From the NCBI GenBank assembly GCA_038503035.1, contig JAVSML010025185.1:299842-363841 (forward strand): a stretch of DNA of 64,000 nt, read 5' to 3'. The translations under genes and the position numbers were made by a program. The notes under the pieces are model-generated. The model was not told the origin of the DNA and made no database searches. It saw only the letters and a program-made list of their open reading frames with translations. How positions within the stretch are numbered: the first letter of the stretch is position 1; every line of letters starts with the position of its first letter. Positions 1-12,534 of the stretch are shown one piece after another. The stretch comes from Crocodylus rhombifer. Taxonomy: Eukaryota > Chordata > Crocodylia > Crocodylidae.

Positions 1-386
1 GTGTGCTGTCCTGCACAGTGACTGCCCAGCCACTTGCTGGGTTTGCAGGCTCAAGCTGCTTACAGCCTGATCCCTGTGCACCGATTTGCAGCGTCCCAAG
101 GATGACCATTTCTGGAGCTCCTCGCCATCCTTCATCGTCTCTCTCCACAGTGCTGAGCATGCTCCCCTTTTATACTCTTCAGGGGCTTTACTCCCGAAGT
201 TCTCCAGACCTGGTTGGTGCAATTCTGATTCAGGTCCAGGTTTTCCTTGCCCCCTCCCTTTTGAAAAGGGCAGGGCATTGCTTCTCTTGTGCTGCCTCCA
301 GACTGGTGGGCAGGCTCCAACAATCAAACAGCAGATCCTTGATCCTGGGACCCAACCAAGCTCTGAAAAGGTAAGCCTGCTACGCT
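1..386 (-). repeat. LTR-like TATA-containing repeat, copy 1 (cut by window edge)
   Basis: Read on the minus strand, this segment starts near 386 with GTAGCAGGCTTACCTTTT and aligns over about 380 bases with the plus-strand segment starting at 28803 (GTAGCAGGCTTGCCTTTT). Shared blocks include GAGCTTGG, GTCCCAGG, CTGCTG, TTTGATTG, TTGGAG/GTGGAG, GGTCTGGAGAACTTC/AGTCTGGAAGACTTC and a TATA box (TATAAAAGG, minus strand 174-166) about 212 bases inside the start, against about 210 in the other copy. Two scattered copies with a promoter at a fixed offset suggest a long terminal repeat of an endogenous retrovirus or other LTR retroelement. No coding region, primer-binding site or complete far end is visible because the window cuts it. 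Alternative: the promoter-bearing end of another retroposon family. Confidence 0.6.
166..174 (-). promoter_or_regulatory. TATA box of the LTR-like repeat
   Basis: TATAAAAGG on the minus strand. It lies at the same offset from the repeat start as the TATA box at 29015 in the other copy, which supports it as a conserved promoter element of the repeat rather than chance AT richness. Confidence 0.5.
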
Positions 387-2512
387 CAGAAATCCTGGCC
401 TCTCACATAATGTCTGGATCGTCGTGGCTACAAACCCACTCTAACACTACCAGTATTTCAGAACATTCCTGTCATGATTGAACTGACAGTAGTTGCCAAA
501 TACTTAAGATGCACTTTAAAAAAAAAAAACAAATAAAATATCAGGGATGGGAAGGAGGGGATTTTTAAATGGCCAAATTAATTTATCCTCTTTGTCCTAT
601 ATTGCAGGTATGTTTTATCTAAAATACATGTATACTAATAATGGTAATTCATAAAATATCCAATGTCTCTCCCAAGCCAGGGCAGCCCAACAGGCTATTA
701 CAGAGAAGACATACCCATTTCTATAGTCAAGGGTACACAAGAGAATGATGTAGTTTCCATTGCATCAGGTTGCTTTTTGGTTGTAGTCTTCAGCGTACAT
801 CCTCAGCAAGGTTCATACTTACATTTTCTGACCACTAGTGAAATGCCCTAAACACTTTCCTCCCACATGCTTAATTTGGAATGGAAATGTGGATGATATG
901 CATTAAGGATCCAATCCTATAAAAGTAAAACTCATATATATGAGCAACCCAAACAAGCAAACTGTAAAATGTCTCATCAGGCATGTCTACACCATGGCAG
1001 CAATAAGCCTATGTGAGCCATATCTGAGCACATGTGAGACCTACTCTAGGCTACACTCCAAACTGGGAATATGCTGGTAAATATGTGCAGTCACCCCCAG
1101 CAGCTCCTCCATTATTGCAGATGGAGATCTTGATAACAGCTTTACCAGTGTCTCTGGGTTTCAAGCATGGGAGTGGAAATGTGTGGCTGGGAATCCTTGG
1201 GAATGGCCCTTCTGTAGAATAGACATTTGCTAAGTGAGTTAAATTAGTTTCACTTCCACTTTCTTCTAGGATCTCAGTTTGTAAGTTTATCCTTGTTAGA
1301 CTTGTGTTGCCTCACACATCAGTGAATTAATTCCACAGTGTGCGAGTGACTCTAGCTGAAGAAATAAGGCATTTAGGAATTACAACTGGTCAAAAAGGGA
1401 TAGGACAACCATGAATATTTTACAAGTATTTTCTGCTCTACTTTAAAATTAAAACTATGAAAACAACTCTATAATCACAAGAATGGACTGGAGAGAGGGA
1501 AGGGGTTTCTAAAAGTTCCTCCTCAAAACCATATTTAACCTGCAATAAAGAATTGAATATTGTGTTATCTTTTGAATTTCAAAAATCAAGAATGTTGCCA
1601 AAATTTCAGATTCAAAGTTTGACCAGTTCTAATACATCATGCCCTGGCATATTAAACCAATAGCTCAGGTATTCTAATATTCTGTCTCCAGCAGCAGACA
1701 ATAGCAGAACCATAAGGAATAAGACACAAGACTGCATTCTATTGACAAAGAATTGGAAGTGTACCCAATTTTTTTCATTATCACATGTCATATTTCTTAT
1801 ACCTTTCTAATGCATTTCTGAATGGTTTCTTGATTCATGTAATTTTGAATCATCTTGAATCTTGCCTAGAGTCTGAATTAAATGATACATTGAACAAGCT
1901 GAATTCCATACCTTTTTATGCAGTCTGGAAAGAAATATTTTACTTGTTTTAGTTATATTGCATTTCAGTTTCATTGGATATTATTAATCCTAATATTACT
2001 AGAAAAGGGTTAATAGCTTTCAGGGTCTCTCCTAAAAACACTTTCACCTATCTGGAAATGTAGGTAAGTATACTACATCTGGCTAGCTTGATTGTAAGGT
2101 TTCCCACTCACTGCTGGGATGACATTTACAGTCCTTCTCCTCTTTTTGACCTTTCCTCTCCTAAAATTATGCAAAAAGCCATATATATACCAAAAAAATT
2201 AATGTTTTCTGGTTTGGGCACAAAATCTAAATTTACAAAATATTCAGCATTTTTCCACTGTGGTTTGTGAACCTTTTAAACAAATGTTATCTAATTTTAT
2301 TTATCTGGTGTTAATCAAGATCCAGCAGGAGATATTTGATTCATTTGAATTAAAACTAAGTCCAACTGTGAGTAAAAATTACTCAAAACTATATGTATAG
2401 AAACTGACCAGCATTTGATAATAATTCTTGCAAAAGGACACTACTGAGCTGCATTACATTGAGTTAACTTTGATAACAAGAAGCACGTAATACCAAGTGG
2501 ATCTTTATCAAT
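387..2512. other. AT-rich non-coding DNA, no gene recognised
   Basis: The stretch contains only short ORFs with no recognisable protein pattern. A TIR-like string (GGCATGTCTACACCA) occurs near 978 but no matching opposite end is visible. Nothing else could be assigned. Confidence 0.6.
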
Positions 2513-2601
2513 TTTGGGTGCATCCATATGAGATGCTTAATGCTCAGTGGACTTATTCTACTGTGTATTAGCATGGCTGGCAAAAACAGTGCTAATGCAC
2601 A

Positions 2602-3796
2602 TATAGTTTCATAGTTTGTAGGGTCGGAAGGAACCTGAGCAGATCATCAAGTCTGACTCCCTGCCATGGGAGGAAAAAGTACTGGGGTCAAATGACCCCA
2701 GCAAGGTGTTCCTCTAGCCTCCTCTTAAAGACCCCCAAGGTAAGAGCCAGCACCACTTCTCTTGGAAGTTGGTTCCAGATCCTAGCTGCCCTGACTGTAA
2801 AGTAGCACCTCCTGATATCTAGCCTAAATCTACCCTCTGCCAGCTTGTGACCATTATTTCTTGTCACTTCTGAGAGTGCTCGGGAACGGGGACTCCCCCA
2901 GTGCCTGCTGATCCCCCCTGACTAGTTTGTAAACAGCCACTAAATCCCCCCTCAGCCTTCTCTTGTGGAAGCTGAACAGGTTCAGGTCCCTTAGCCTTTT
3001 CTCATAGGGCCTGCCCTGCTGCCCCCTGATCACATGAGTGGCCCTTCTCTGGACCCTCTCCATGTTTTTCTTGAAGTGCAACACCTAGAACTGGACACAG
3101 TACTCCAGCTGTGGCCTGACCAGTGTTGTATAGAGGGGGAGGATCACCTCTTTGGACCTGCTCGTGATGCGTCTCTGGATGCATGACAAGGTGTGGTTGG
3201 CCTTCCTGACTGCTTCCCCACACTGCCGGCCCATGTTCATCTTGGAATCAATAATGACACCAAGATCCTTTTCTGCCTCTGCGCCGATGAGAAGGGAGTT
3301 CCCCAGCCTGTAGGTATGCTGCTGGTTCTTCCTCCCCAGGTGCATCACCTTGCACTTGTCAGTGTTGAAACCCATCCTGTTCTCATCCATCCACCCCTGT
3401 AACCTGTCTAGGTCTGATTGCAACCTATTCCTCCCTTCTAGCATGCCCACGTCCCCCCACATCTTAGTGTTGTCTGCAAATTTGAACAGGGTGCCTTTTA
3501 CCTCCTTGTCCAAGTCGCTGATGAAGATGTTGAACAGTGCGGGCCCGAGGACTGAGCCCTGTGGAACCCCACTGCCCACATCCCTCCAGGTCGAAAATGA
3601 CCCATCCACCACCACTCTTTGGGTGTGGCCCTCCAGCCAGTTAGTGACCCATTTGACTGTGTGTAGGTGTCGACGCCACAGTCCCCTAGTTTTTTAATGA
3701 GAATGGGATGAGGGACAGTGTCAAAAGCCTTCCTAAAGTCCAGAAAGACTACATCTACTGCTACCCCTGCGTCTAAGGATTTTGTGACCTGGTCGT
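2602..3796 (-). mobile_element. 5'-truncated CR1 LINE (copy F1) inserted in MITE1
   Basis: The CR1 3' end is at the left (reverse complement of TAGGGTCGGAAGGAACC) and the element is truncated at the right inside the reverse transcriptase domain. It is flanked by a 7-bp direct repeat ATGCACA (2595-2601 and 3797-3803), a target-site duplication inside the MITE. Length is about 1.2 kb against about 4.5 kb for a complete CR1. It is closely related to the copy at 24366-25605. CR1 moves by target-primed reverse transcription, and 5' truncation is usual. Confidence 0.9.
2854..3796 (-). pseudogene. CR1 ORF2 reverse transcriptase remnant (F1)
   Basis: This is the C-terminal half of a CR1 ORF2 protein, which in a functional element copies the RNA at a nicked target. 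Motifs in order are VVFLDFRKAFDTVPHP (palm, first catalytic Asp), GSGVPQGSVLGPALF (template/primer region), FADNTKMWG (catalytic core) and NTDKCKVMHLG, then the C-terminal region QRRATHVIRG. The reading frame breaks near 3660 (DTYTQSNGSL where relatives read DTYTVKW) and near 3085. The catalytic core is FADN instead of FADD, so the second metal-binding Asp is lost, and the endonuclease domain is absent. The protein is certainly dead. Confidence 0.88.
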
Positions 3797-4014
3797 ATGC
3801 ACAGTAGATTAGTCCAATGGACATTAAGCATCATTTAAAAAGCATGCATCTGCACTAATGCTCAATATCTTTAGTCCAGTGGGCATTAAGCATCAGCTAA
3901 AAAGCATTTATCTGTGCTAATGCAAAGTAGTGCTGATTATGGCGCATTAATTTAGACTAAATAGAATGTGCTGTAATTAATTATGGTGCATTAATGAATG
4001 TGTAGACATGTCCA

Positions 4015-5199
4015 TAGGCTACTAGGTGGCACAGAGAAACTGATACTTCCTGAAACTTCCCCTTACTCTTGAAGTACAGAGAGGTAGTTAGTCCTGTTAG
4101 TATCAAGACAGGCACTGAGCTGTGGATCATGAAAGCTTATGCATCTCTGATTTAGTTAGTCTAAGAGATGCACCTCTATCCTGCCTTTACCCTTGAATAT
4201 TTAAGTTGCCATTGTTGTTTTCACAAATCTTCCACAGCCTAAAGGCAAGATAAAATTTCTCAAAGATTAGTGTTAATTTTCATAAATGGATTTTAAGTGG
4301 AACCCCTCCATATTCCCTCTCTTTCACACACATCTACAAAAAGCAAGAATAATGTTATAGGGTAAATTTTGCAGTTTTATAAGACTGTCTTAAACATTTG
4401 TGGAAATATTTATGGATGTGACTACTTATGCATTGTAATTTGTGACTTCACAACTGAGGGATGTAGAACTGTGTAAGTGGTTTTCACTTGGCTGACAACA
4501 AGAAAATAGTTGTCTTGGACTGAGAAAAGTTTTCTTGTAAAAATGTAACTTGGCATCCACAATCATCTGTTTCATTCTTGTAACCTTTCAGACAAGAACG
4601 TTGTTTTTGAGATCCAGGTAAATACCAAAGCTAAATTTGGATGCTGAAAGTGTTAGAGGACCTTTAATCAGCAAATTAGTGCACAAAGGAGATGTGCAGT
4701 TTTTAATCTGTTTATCATTTTGAATATATTGTTGGAACATACGTTTGCAATTAAATATCAACTCTCATGACATTGTACATTTCAAAAGTTTGTTGGGCAA
4801 ATCTAAAGGGCATGCCATAGCTTTCCCTTTCCTATGCAGAGCGTAACTGTATTTAATGTCAATGAGAGTTAAGCATGGCTATGGAGAAATATTATTAATA
4901 GTTTAAATGAACATTTTATATAGCAAATGTATAAGAAGAGAAATATTTATTCTGCAGTGATGTATCTGAGACAACATGTAGGCATTCTTCTTACAATTTC
5001 ATATAGGATCATGATAGCTAATGATCAGGCCTGCCCTCCAGACACTGGACCACACCACTGCAACCAGTTGCTGCCCCAAGCCATCACCCATTGCCTAGGC
5101 CTGATTCCCCCTTCCCCTCCACCATCTACTGCCAGCCACTGCCACCGGCTGTCACCCACCAGACACTGTCTGATGCAGCAGGGCAAGAGTTTCCTTGGT
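4015..5199. other. Non-coding DNA with a fragment of a dispersed inverted-end repeat
   Basis: Mostly AT-rich without coding signal. At about 4125-4170 the string CATGAAAGCTTATGCATCTC followed by TTAGTTAGTCT resembles the inner end of the inverted-end element at 50567-50690 (CTATGAAAGCTCATGCATCTC...CATTAGTCT), so this is probably a fragment of the same family. From about 5020 the DNA becomes C-rich without recognisable content. Confidence 0.4.
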
Positions 5200-5338
5200 G
5201 TCAAATATTCTGCCCAAGCTCAAATTGCTGCTGTCCTGAGTGTATGTATAGACACTACACCCGTGAGTAGTTTACTCCAGCTCAAAGTACTCCAGAGTAT
5301 ATTGTTTCAAATTAGTTGCCCGTGTAGATGCACCCAGT
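5200..5338. mobile_element. Possible Harbinger-type MITE right end
   Basis: The segment ends CCCGTGTAGATGCACCC, the reverse complement of the GGGTGCATCTACACG-type terminus used by the other MITEs here. The matching left end was not found, so this is a solitary or rearranged end. Confidence 0.35.
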
Positions 5339-8300
5339 GAGAATTTGTGCCTAGATGTTATGGTAGGTGCACTGGGCTCCATCTGTGGCACAGTTTTAAA
5401 GTTTCCTTATTTTAATGTTGGTAATGAAATCTTCTTGAAGCTAAAATGTGTCCATATGATAATTTCAATGTTCCTGAACGTCTGAGAATGTTGAAGTGCT
5501 TGGTTTTCATAACAGGTGTTGAAATGAAACATTCTGATATTTCCTAAGGCAAATGTTTCCATATTTTGACAAATTTTGAAATAGATGAATTTCCTGCAGT
5601 TTGGACATCAGTTATCAACCTGCTTGACCAAATATTTTCTACCAAACATTTAGTATGTACTTAAATCTCTACAATTTGTTTTAAAACCTATTTTTGTCCT
5701 TGTGAAACAGTGTACTACACCACATAGAGACATTACTTCTCTTACAGATGGCAGTTAGGCATATGCAGGAATGTGACCTGCCCTGCTCCTCAGGGCTAAG
5801 TACAGAGAGTGAAAAAGACTGAGGCTGAATCAATTCAATATTTGCAAGTCAGTCTAAGCTGCATAGATTCAATCAATAAGCAAGAGAACAGACACTCATT
5901 TTTGATTCCAGAAATACAGCCACATGCCTTCTGTGGCTCAGGCCAGAAGCTGGGGGTGGTGCTAGAATAGGCCTCTCTGCTCTGCTGGAGCAGACAGCTT
6001 GGGTCAAGAGTAGCCTGCCCACCCTGTGATTGGAGTGGAGGGATTCAAGAGAGGTGCAAAGCATCCTGGGATACTGGTGGACAGTGAGTGAACTTGGATC
6101 TGGAGGGGATCTAGGACAGAATTTCAATAAACTGACTTAAATCAGTTAGGTTTGATACTTCATCTATCCAAGTTTATCTTAAATCAGTTTTGGCCATTTT
6201 GAAAGCAGTTTATGTGCACTGAACTTGTATTGTGTTACAGATTTGAACAGGTTTCCGATCACTTACACCAATTTATGTGTAATTTCTTTCCCTAGCCTTG
6301 GTCTGGGCTACCTAAGGAGGAGGGAGATGAGAAAGGAAGGAGTGGGCTATAAAGTGGATGAACAGCTATAAAGCAGCAGTTACTCTCTTGTGTCCTGAGT
6401 GACAAGCTGGACTTGATTTCATGGACCGTACTTGCTTCAGTGAGGCCATGAGGCAAAAGCTCTCTGAACTGAAGATTAATGAAGCAGGAATTTATGAGCT
6501 GTTGGATCCCTCCTTTAGGTCATCTTGAAAGAGCTATACTCTTTGGTTTATCTGCTTTGGCTTCACTTAGTGGGGTTCCTTTACACTCCTACAGGGGAAC
6601 CAGAGTTTCTACTGTGATTTGCTCTCAGTCTCAAAAAACTCATATTTTTACATCTGTTGCTTATAAATATTTCTAGATGGTGGGTTTTTTGGTTTGGGAT
6701 CTGTTAATTGCTTTATCTGAGCTCTGTACAATATTCCCATAGAGAACAGTTTCCCCAGACACAAGCTAGAAATTCCCCAAAACACTGGGAATCCTTGGCT
6801 GCCTATTTATGACCCCTTCACAATATGGAGCCATGAAAGAGAGCCAAGGTGGAATTATAGCAGTAGAAATAATTTCTTTTGAATAAGTAGTAAACTAAAA
6901 TTTATACTTTGAAATTCATAAGCAAAACCATAAAGTATCCAGAGTACTATAAGGTTGCTTGGATATGAGTTAAGTCTGTGGACTGAGGACAGTATAGTAT
7001 GTGCTCCAAAATAATTACAGAGCAACATTTATACTTTCCTGATAACTTAACTTATACCTATGTGATCCTTCCTTTCAATTGGTATAATCTTAGTATTTCC
7101 TCCATTGATGGTTTATGCAAGTGTCAACACTAGGCTTCCAAAGAACGTAATTCAAATTGGATGGGAAAAGGTACCAGGTATATCATTCAGCCTGGAAGAG
7201 GTTAATCTAGGATTAAAATATGCTTTTTGATACAGTGTAGCTAAGACTCGCTGTAATGAATCTAGATAATGATGGTCCCCTCAGTAAATAGAAGATGTAC
7301 CGTATCATTTACCTCATAAAGCATGTTTTATCCCCTGCATTTTTAGAGTTTATGGATCTCTTAAGATCAAATAACAGTTACTGACTCTGGGTGGATTAAA
7401 GTTTAAGATTTTTCAATATGAATGATAAAAGGCTCATTTTCTACCTTCTACAGTGAAATGTTAAAATGCTGGTAAAGGCATAAATTGTATTAAAATGGAA
7501 CATTCTGTGAATAACTTAACAGCATCAAGGGAAGGCAAGAAAATAGTACATTCATTTTCTCATTCACTTACAAAATCTATAAACTATAGACGCCTCCAAG
7601 AAGTGTTAGATATCCTTTGCATTAAGAAAAAGAATTGCTTTCAGATTAAGAATTAATCTGCAAGAGTTTGGCAAACTGTTAGCTACTTACCATTTTTTTA
7701 GGTCTAGAAAGCAGTGAGACTTCCAGCCATTCTGCTTCTGTGATCTCACCATATTTTATGGTCTAAACAGAGCTAGCCCTAATGAATGTCTGGACAGAGG
7801 AGAATTCAAGATTATTTAAAAGGAAGCACTCTATAGGGCTGGCCAGAAAAGTTTCTGGTGCTCAGAAAATTTCATTTTCTTGAAAGATATTTTGGTCAGA
7901 AATGGACCAGAATCAGTATTTCTGAAAGTTTTGGCTAGCTGGAAGTTTTCCAAACACTTCAACTACTCAGTGAAATTAATGCTCTTCTCCATATCACTGA
8001 ACATACCAGAATGTTAATGTCCTTGAACATCTGCAGGGGGTTATTGTGGCGACCAGATCTCCTTCTCAGGTGTAGACCTGCCAGCTTTTGAACATTCTGG
8101 CAGCAGGGCTAATCTGCCAATAGACTGCCCAAGATCTAGCAACAAACTATTTCTAGAGTCTTCTGCATCAGGGCATACTTACCAGGATCCCAGGCTGATT
8201 ACCTTTGGAATCCATCCCTTTATTCTGCATGAACCCAAGATCTTTGAAACATTTCAGTTGCAGAGGATGAGCATTTTTGATAAAACTTTTTCCGTGGGAA

Positions 8301-8527
8301 CATTTCTGACTTGCTCTTGGCCTCTTCTTTTCAAGTGAGTATTGAGCTGATACCTTAGCTCTGTGCTTACCTACCTCACTTTGAAGGTGCATATAGGTGT
8401 GACAATTTTTGCCTGATCTGGCCCCAGAAAGCGTTCTACAGCTCTTACCAAACACAAGTTGCATGGCTGCAGACTGCTTTAAAAGGTCCCAGTCCCATGA
8501 CAATGTGAACCCTGACTGCATGAGGGT
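5339..8527. other. AT-rich non-coding DNA, nothing recognised
   Basis: Only short ORFs without family resemblance, and no repeat ends that I can recognise. Confidence 0.6.
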
Positions 8528-8930
8528 TCAGATGAAGATGCTCCAAAACTGAGCACCTTCATTAATTTGTGTCAGTACAAGCTGGGAGCAGGACTTGGCT
8601 GATGCAGCCAATCCCTGCTCCCAAGTCTTTTCAGAATGGGAGGAGGGGAAAAGGTAGAGGAGGGAGGTTGATTCTGGGGGTATCCCAGCTGGTGGACTGG
8701 AGCCTTTCCCCCAGCCTGCTCCAATCCACCCTCCCCACTCCAACACAGCTGGGGAACCCCCAGCATGGAACTCCCTCCCCTGCCTACTCTCCCGCCCATC
8801 CTGAGATAGCGCTGGAGCTGCGAGACAGGGCTAGAGCGAGGGGAGAGAAGCTTCAAATATGCCTGGATTGGCTCCAGTCCTTTACCCTCCCAACCCAACA
8901 GCTAATGTCTAACTCAGGAGGATGAGTCTA
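8528..8930. other. GC-rich island-like block without recognisable gene
   Basis: Base composition rises sharply, with many CCCTCCC and GGGAGG strings. ORFs of 72-118 codons overlap on both strands, as expected from low stop-codon density in GC-rich DNA rather than from a real gene. It could be the interior of a non-autonomous transposon, but no termini were found. Confidence 0.35.
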
Positions 8931-10432
8931 ACCCTTTGTGCTTTCTGCAAAATGCTATGAGTTAGACTGGAGAACTGTATTTCTGTCTGCACCGTAAGAG
9001 ACTTCACTCCCTTTTATTGCGTCTGTTCCATACAAATTTGGTGCCCCTTTCCTGGTTAAAAATTATTGAATTGATGTTAGAGAAAGTGTTACTCCCCCGA
9101 AGGAATGAAAATATTTCAAGTGTAAATGATCTTCACTTGCATTTGGGCTCTTTTTCACACATTATGCTGAACCTTTGGTAGCTGGCAGGTTGAGAGATGT
9201 GTCTGTGCTTCTGGAGTTGCTGGGTTTTGGATGATGAGAGGTAGAATCAGTCACACCTACTTTTGTTCACTAAAATATCTTGTAACAATTTTTGTAATGT
9301 GTTATTCTAAGGCACAAGCTGATAAGAGAAGGAATTGGTACCATGCAGAACAAACATCACGCAATGAGAACTTAAATTGCAATACAGCAAAAGAACTGTA
9401 TTGCAGTTTATTAACTGGTCATTAACTGGAAGGTTTCAAAGAAAAGTTAAGCTTGAAAATATGTTTTGTAAGAAGAGGAATAAAGAGATATCTTTGATTT
9501 TAAGGGCTTTGCATGGGGGTTAACCAATAATTTGGTCCATGTTATATATCAGAAACAAATCCTGCAGATGGGGAAATCATCTCAAAGTGATTTAGTCAAA
9601 CACATTCCTTTCAGTCAATGAGAGCTTTTCTGAGCAAGTCTTGGATTAAAAGCTGACTGAAGACCATATCTGATGCAGTATAGAGATCAGTCCTTGAAGA
9701 ATAAAGCAAATAAGTGAAGGAGAATATGTAATGTTTTTCAAAGACTTCTGACTTGCACAGTAGCACTGGATCTGAAAAAACATACCCTGTACCGGGCTTC
9801 TTAAGTGGTATGGCACAGAAACACAACTAAAGGTATAAGGAAAACTTCTGTGCTCCTTGGATTGTGGGCTTTCAGTCTTTTCTAATAAATAACATTCTAC
9901 AGCCTACAAAAGCTTAATAAAAATGCAAAATAAAATGTGTTCTTGTTCCATACCTCTCCCCACTCCTGGCCACTCCCCCAGCACATTATTCAGTTGGTAA
10001 GTGTATGGGGTGCATATAAATGATAATCTACTGCCCCTACATTCCTGGTGGATTGATAAGTTTTCTATGAGCTATTTCTCACTCTTTTAAGATTTCTTTA
10101 CCTCCCAAGCGTAGCATGAATAAGGAACAAGTATAGTGGCTGCAAATACTAAAGATGTTGTCCTATTTGAACAATCCTGGAATTCAGATGGTGCAACAGA
10201 AAAACAAAAAGGATGTCATTAATGGTTGTACATGCAGAATCTATATAAAACCACAAAATGTGGTAAGATGTGTACAGCAAGTTAAAGTCAAGGAGAAAAG
10301 GAAATCAGAAGAGTGGAATTCTTAAAAAATGAGCCGATAAGGTAGACTTGGAGAGTTGTGTTGCTTTTGCTGGTTCCTGTTTCAACTCTGTCTGTGGATT
10401 TGTACATCAGTTAATAACAGTAAGGGTGATCA
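8931..10432. other. AT-rich non-coding DNA, nothing recognised
   Basis: No coding or repeat signature was identified. Confidence 0.6.
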
Positions 10433-10650
10433 TAGGATCATAGAAAAGTAGGGCTGGAAAGGACCTTATGACATTATCTAGTCCAACCTGCTCAAGGCAG
10501 ATTTGCTTCTCACTACATCATCCCAAAATTATATATTAATCTTGGGTCTGCTTTTTGCCCATTTGCCTTTCTAATAGAAACAGTCCTCTCCTTGAATCAA
10601 AAGCATGCTAAAAACTTGCTTCCATGACAGCATGAAGTCTTAACAACCTT
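10433..10650 (-). mobile_element. Old CR1 3'-end fragment
   Basis: ATCATAGAAAAGTAGGGCTG followed by GAAAGGACCTTATGACATTATCTAGTCCAACCTG is the reverse complement of a CR1 3' terminus (compare GGGCTGGAAGGGACCT at 13976). Similarity fades after about 10600. It is diverged and short with no coding part, so it is older than the other CR1 copies here. Confidence 0.75.
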
Positions 10651-12534
10651 TGAACACACAAACAAGTTAAGCAATGGCTGCCTGAATTAATAGAAGACAA
10701 GGAACATTTTTCTAAATACTCATTTAAATTCACTGAGTCTGTCATGTTTCTTTGCATAATTTTGTGATGTTACTCTAAGTGTCTTTTTGATATAATATAG
10801 CATGACACATTTATGTAACTATACAATGAAGTGCGACCAGTATAAAAAAAATACTTCTTAGCTGGTGTAAACCAGCAAAATTATGCTGCTTTCAGCAGAG
10901 CTATACAAATTCACATCAGCTGCATAACTGGCCCATAGCTTTTATTCATCTGCTGTTCTGATAACAACATTATTATTTCAAAATTTTCCTCAATTAACTG
11001 TGCCATTTAGAAAACCTGGTATTTCTGAGATATTTGCAATTAGCTCATTAATAAGAACATCTGAATTTTCCATGACTTGAATGGAGAAGTCATATAATTT
11101 TTAGCATTCCTTCCACTTTCCAGGACATGTAAAGTTGAAAAGCATAATTCAAACAACATTACCTGTGCTCCTTGGCCAGACACAAAGCAAAAATAAAACC
11201 GCTTGGTTCACTTCAGAGAGATATTTATGCAAATTCTCTTGTACAAAAGGAAAAAACTTAAAACATTTTCCCCAAATGAGAGCAGATAAAAATTATTACT
11301 GCTGGGGGCTATAGTATTCTATTAAGCTTTCACCTTTCTGCACATTAAATGTGTTCTCTCTATGGGAAGAATTATACAACCACAAGGAATAACAGTAATA
11401 TCATATAAAATAATTGTTTGACATGAGGTCCCTGGTTTACAGAATTGAGTTTCTGTCAGTTTGTATAACTAATGTGCTAAAATGGTTTAAATAATATTGG
11501 CAACAATAAAGCAAAGGAAAATGTAGACATCTGGTCATCCTAAGCAATATGTTGCTGCTTATTTTAATACACACATGCCTAAGGATATGAGCATAGCCTT
11601 TTTATTTTGGCTCTTCTTTCTTGCATCTCCTAGCAAATGCAGGGCAGATTAAATCAAAGTAAGGACAAGGCACCTGTACTGCCAGGCAACATCTGGCTAT
11701 TGGAGATTTTGGAGGGATTAATAGGTGTGGACTGCTGTTTTCCTACAATGAATTGGGGTCAGGAGAATCCATGCTCTTCATGGATATATTGGGAGTACCT
11801 GTGGCATATCCATATTTCATCTTTCTGTGGTGCATTGGGAAAACCTGAAGAGGTCTTTGCACTAGTGTATGTGAAAATAGAGAATCCTCCCATGCTATTG
11901 CTAAATGTTGTGGGATTCAGTAGGTTTCTGCCTTCAAATGCCAGGGATTAATGATTTAGGCCAAGATACGAAGGTACTGTCAGGCTGTATCTTGCTTGTT
12001 CCTGTTCTGTCCCTATGATGCTGTTCCTCTTGGCTGCCCAGTGAGATAGCTTCAAGAGGAAGACGCTCTTAATCCTGTTTAGCTTGTAGCCTAGTGCTAA
12101 GACACTGTCCTGCGATGTGGAAAAGTATGGTTCAATCAAGGGAGATGGGCCAGAATCTTGAGTCCCTCATGTGCTGGGTAGATGCTTTAACTGAGTATGA
12201 CATAGAGACCAGCAGCAAGCCATGGTTTTGCTCATCTACAGTTTTTGGGGGTTGCAAACTATTTCTGTGCCTCCAAAGGAAATTAGAATTGTACTGGAGC
12301 ATAAATGAAGTTAGACACTTCTGTGACCATATTGATCAGAGAACTCATAGTAGGGTACACATTTAAAATGCCTTTATATGCAGGGAAAAGTAGAATATCT
12401 TCTCATGAATTAGACGCCACTTACAATTTTTCACCACTGCTAAGATGAGTAAACTCACCACTGCTAAGTTGAGTGATACTTAGATATCTAAACACTAGAA
12501 CAGGATCTGCTCCATAGCACACAGTAATTTCAGT
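10651..12534. other. AT-rich non-coding DNA, nothing recognised
   Basis: Short ORFs up to 104 codons (11637-11951) show no recognisable domain, splice context or codon pattern, so no gene is called. Confidence 0.55.

Larger units (their letters stand above)
2513..4014. mobile_element. PIF/Harbinger-type MITE split by a CR1 insertion (MITE1)
   Basis: The left part (2513-2601) begins GGGTGCATCC and the right part (3804-4014) ends GTGTAGACATGTCC, giving imperfect terminal inverted repeats. The interior is rich in TTAATGC/GCATTAA strings (TGCTTAATGCTC, GCATTAAGCATC, GGCGCATTAA). Rejoined across the CR1 at one copy of the target duplication, it gives a MITE of about 300 bases. The same termini and interior motifs recur at 12535-13893, and the end resembles that of the transposase-bearing element at 51748. 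A 3-bp target duplication expected for Harbinger is not clear here. Confidence 0.65.

Noticed and set aside
978..1060. GGCATGTCTACACCA as a possible Harbinger-type MITE end
   Set aside because: No matching inverted end or internal TTAATGC motifs nearby; a short string match alone is weak.
3193..3697. Plus-strand ORFs (69 and 115 codons) opposite CR1 F1
   Set aside because: Antisense shadows of the CR1 reverse transcriptase; the same antisense frames recur opposite other CR1 copies.
11637..12366. ORFs of 104 and 90 codons as possible host exons
   Set aside because: No domain resemblance, no consistent splice context and no codon-usage sign of selection visible by eye.
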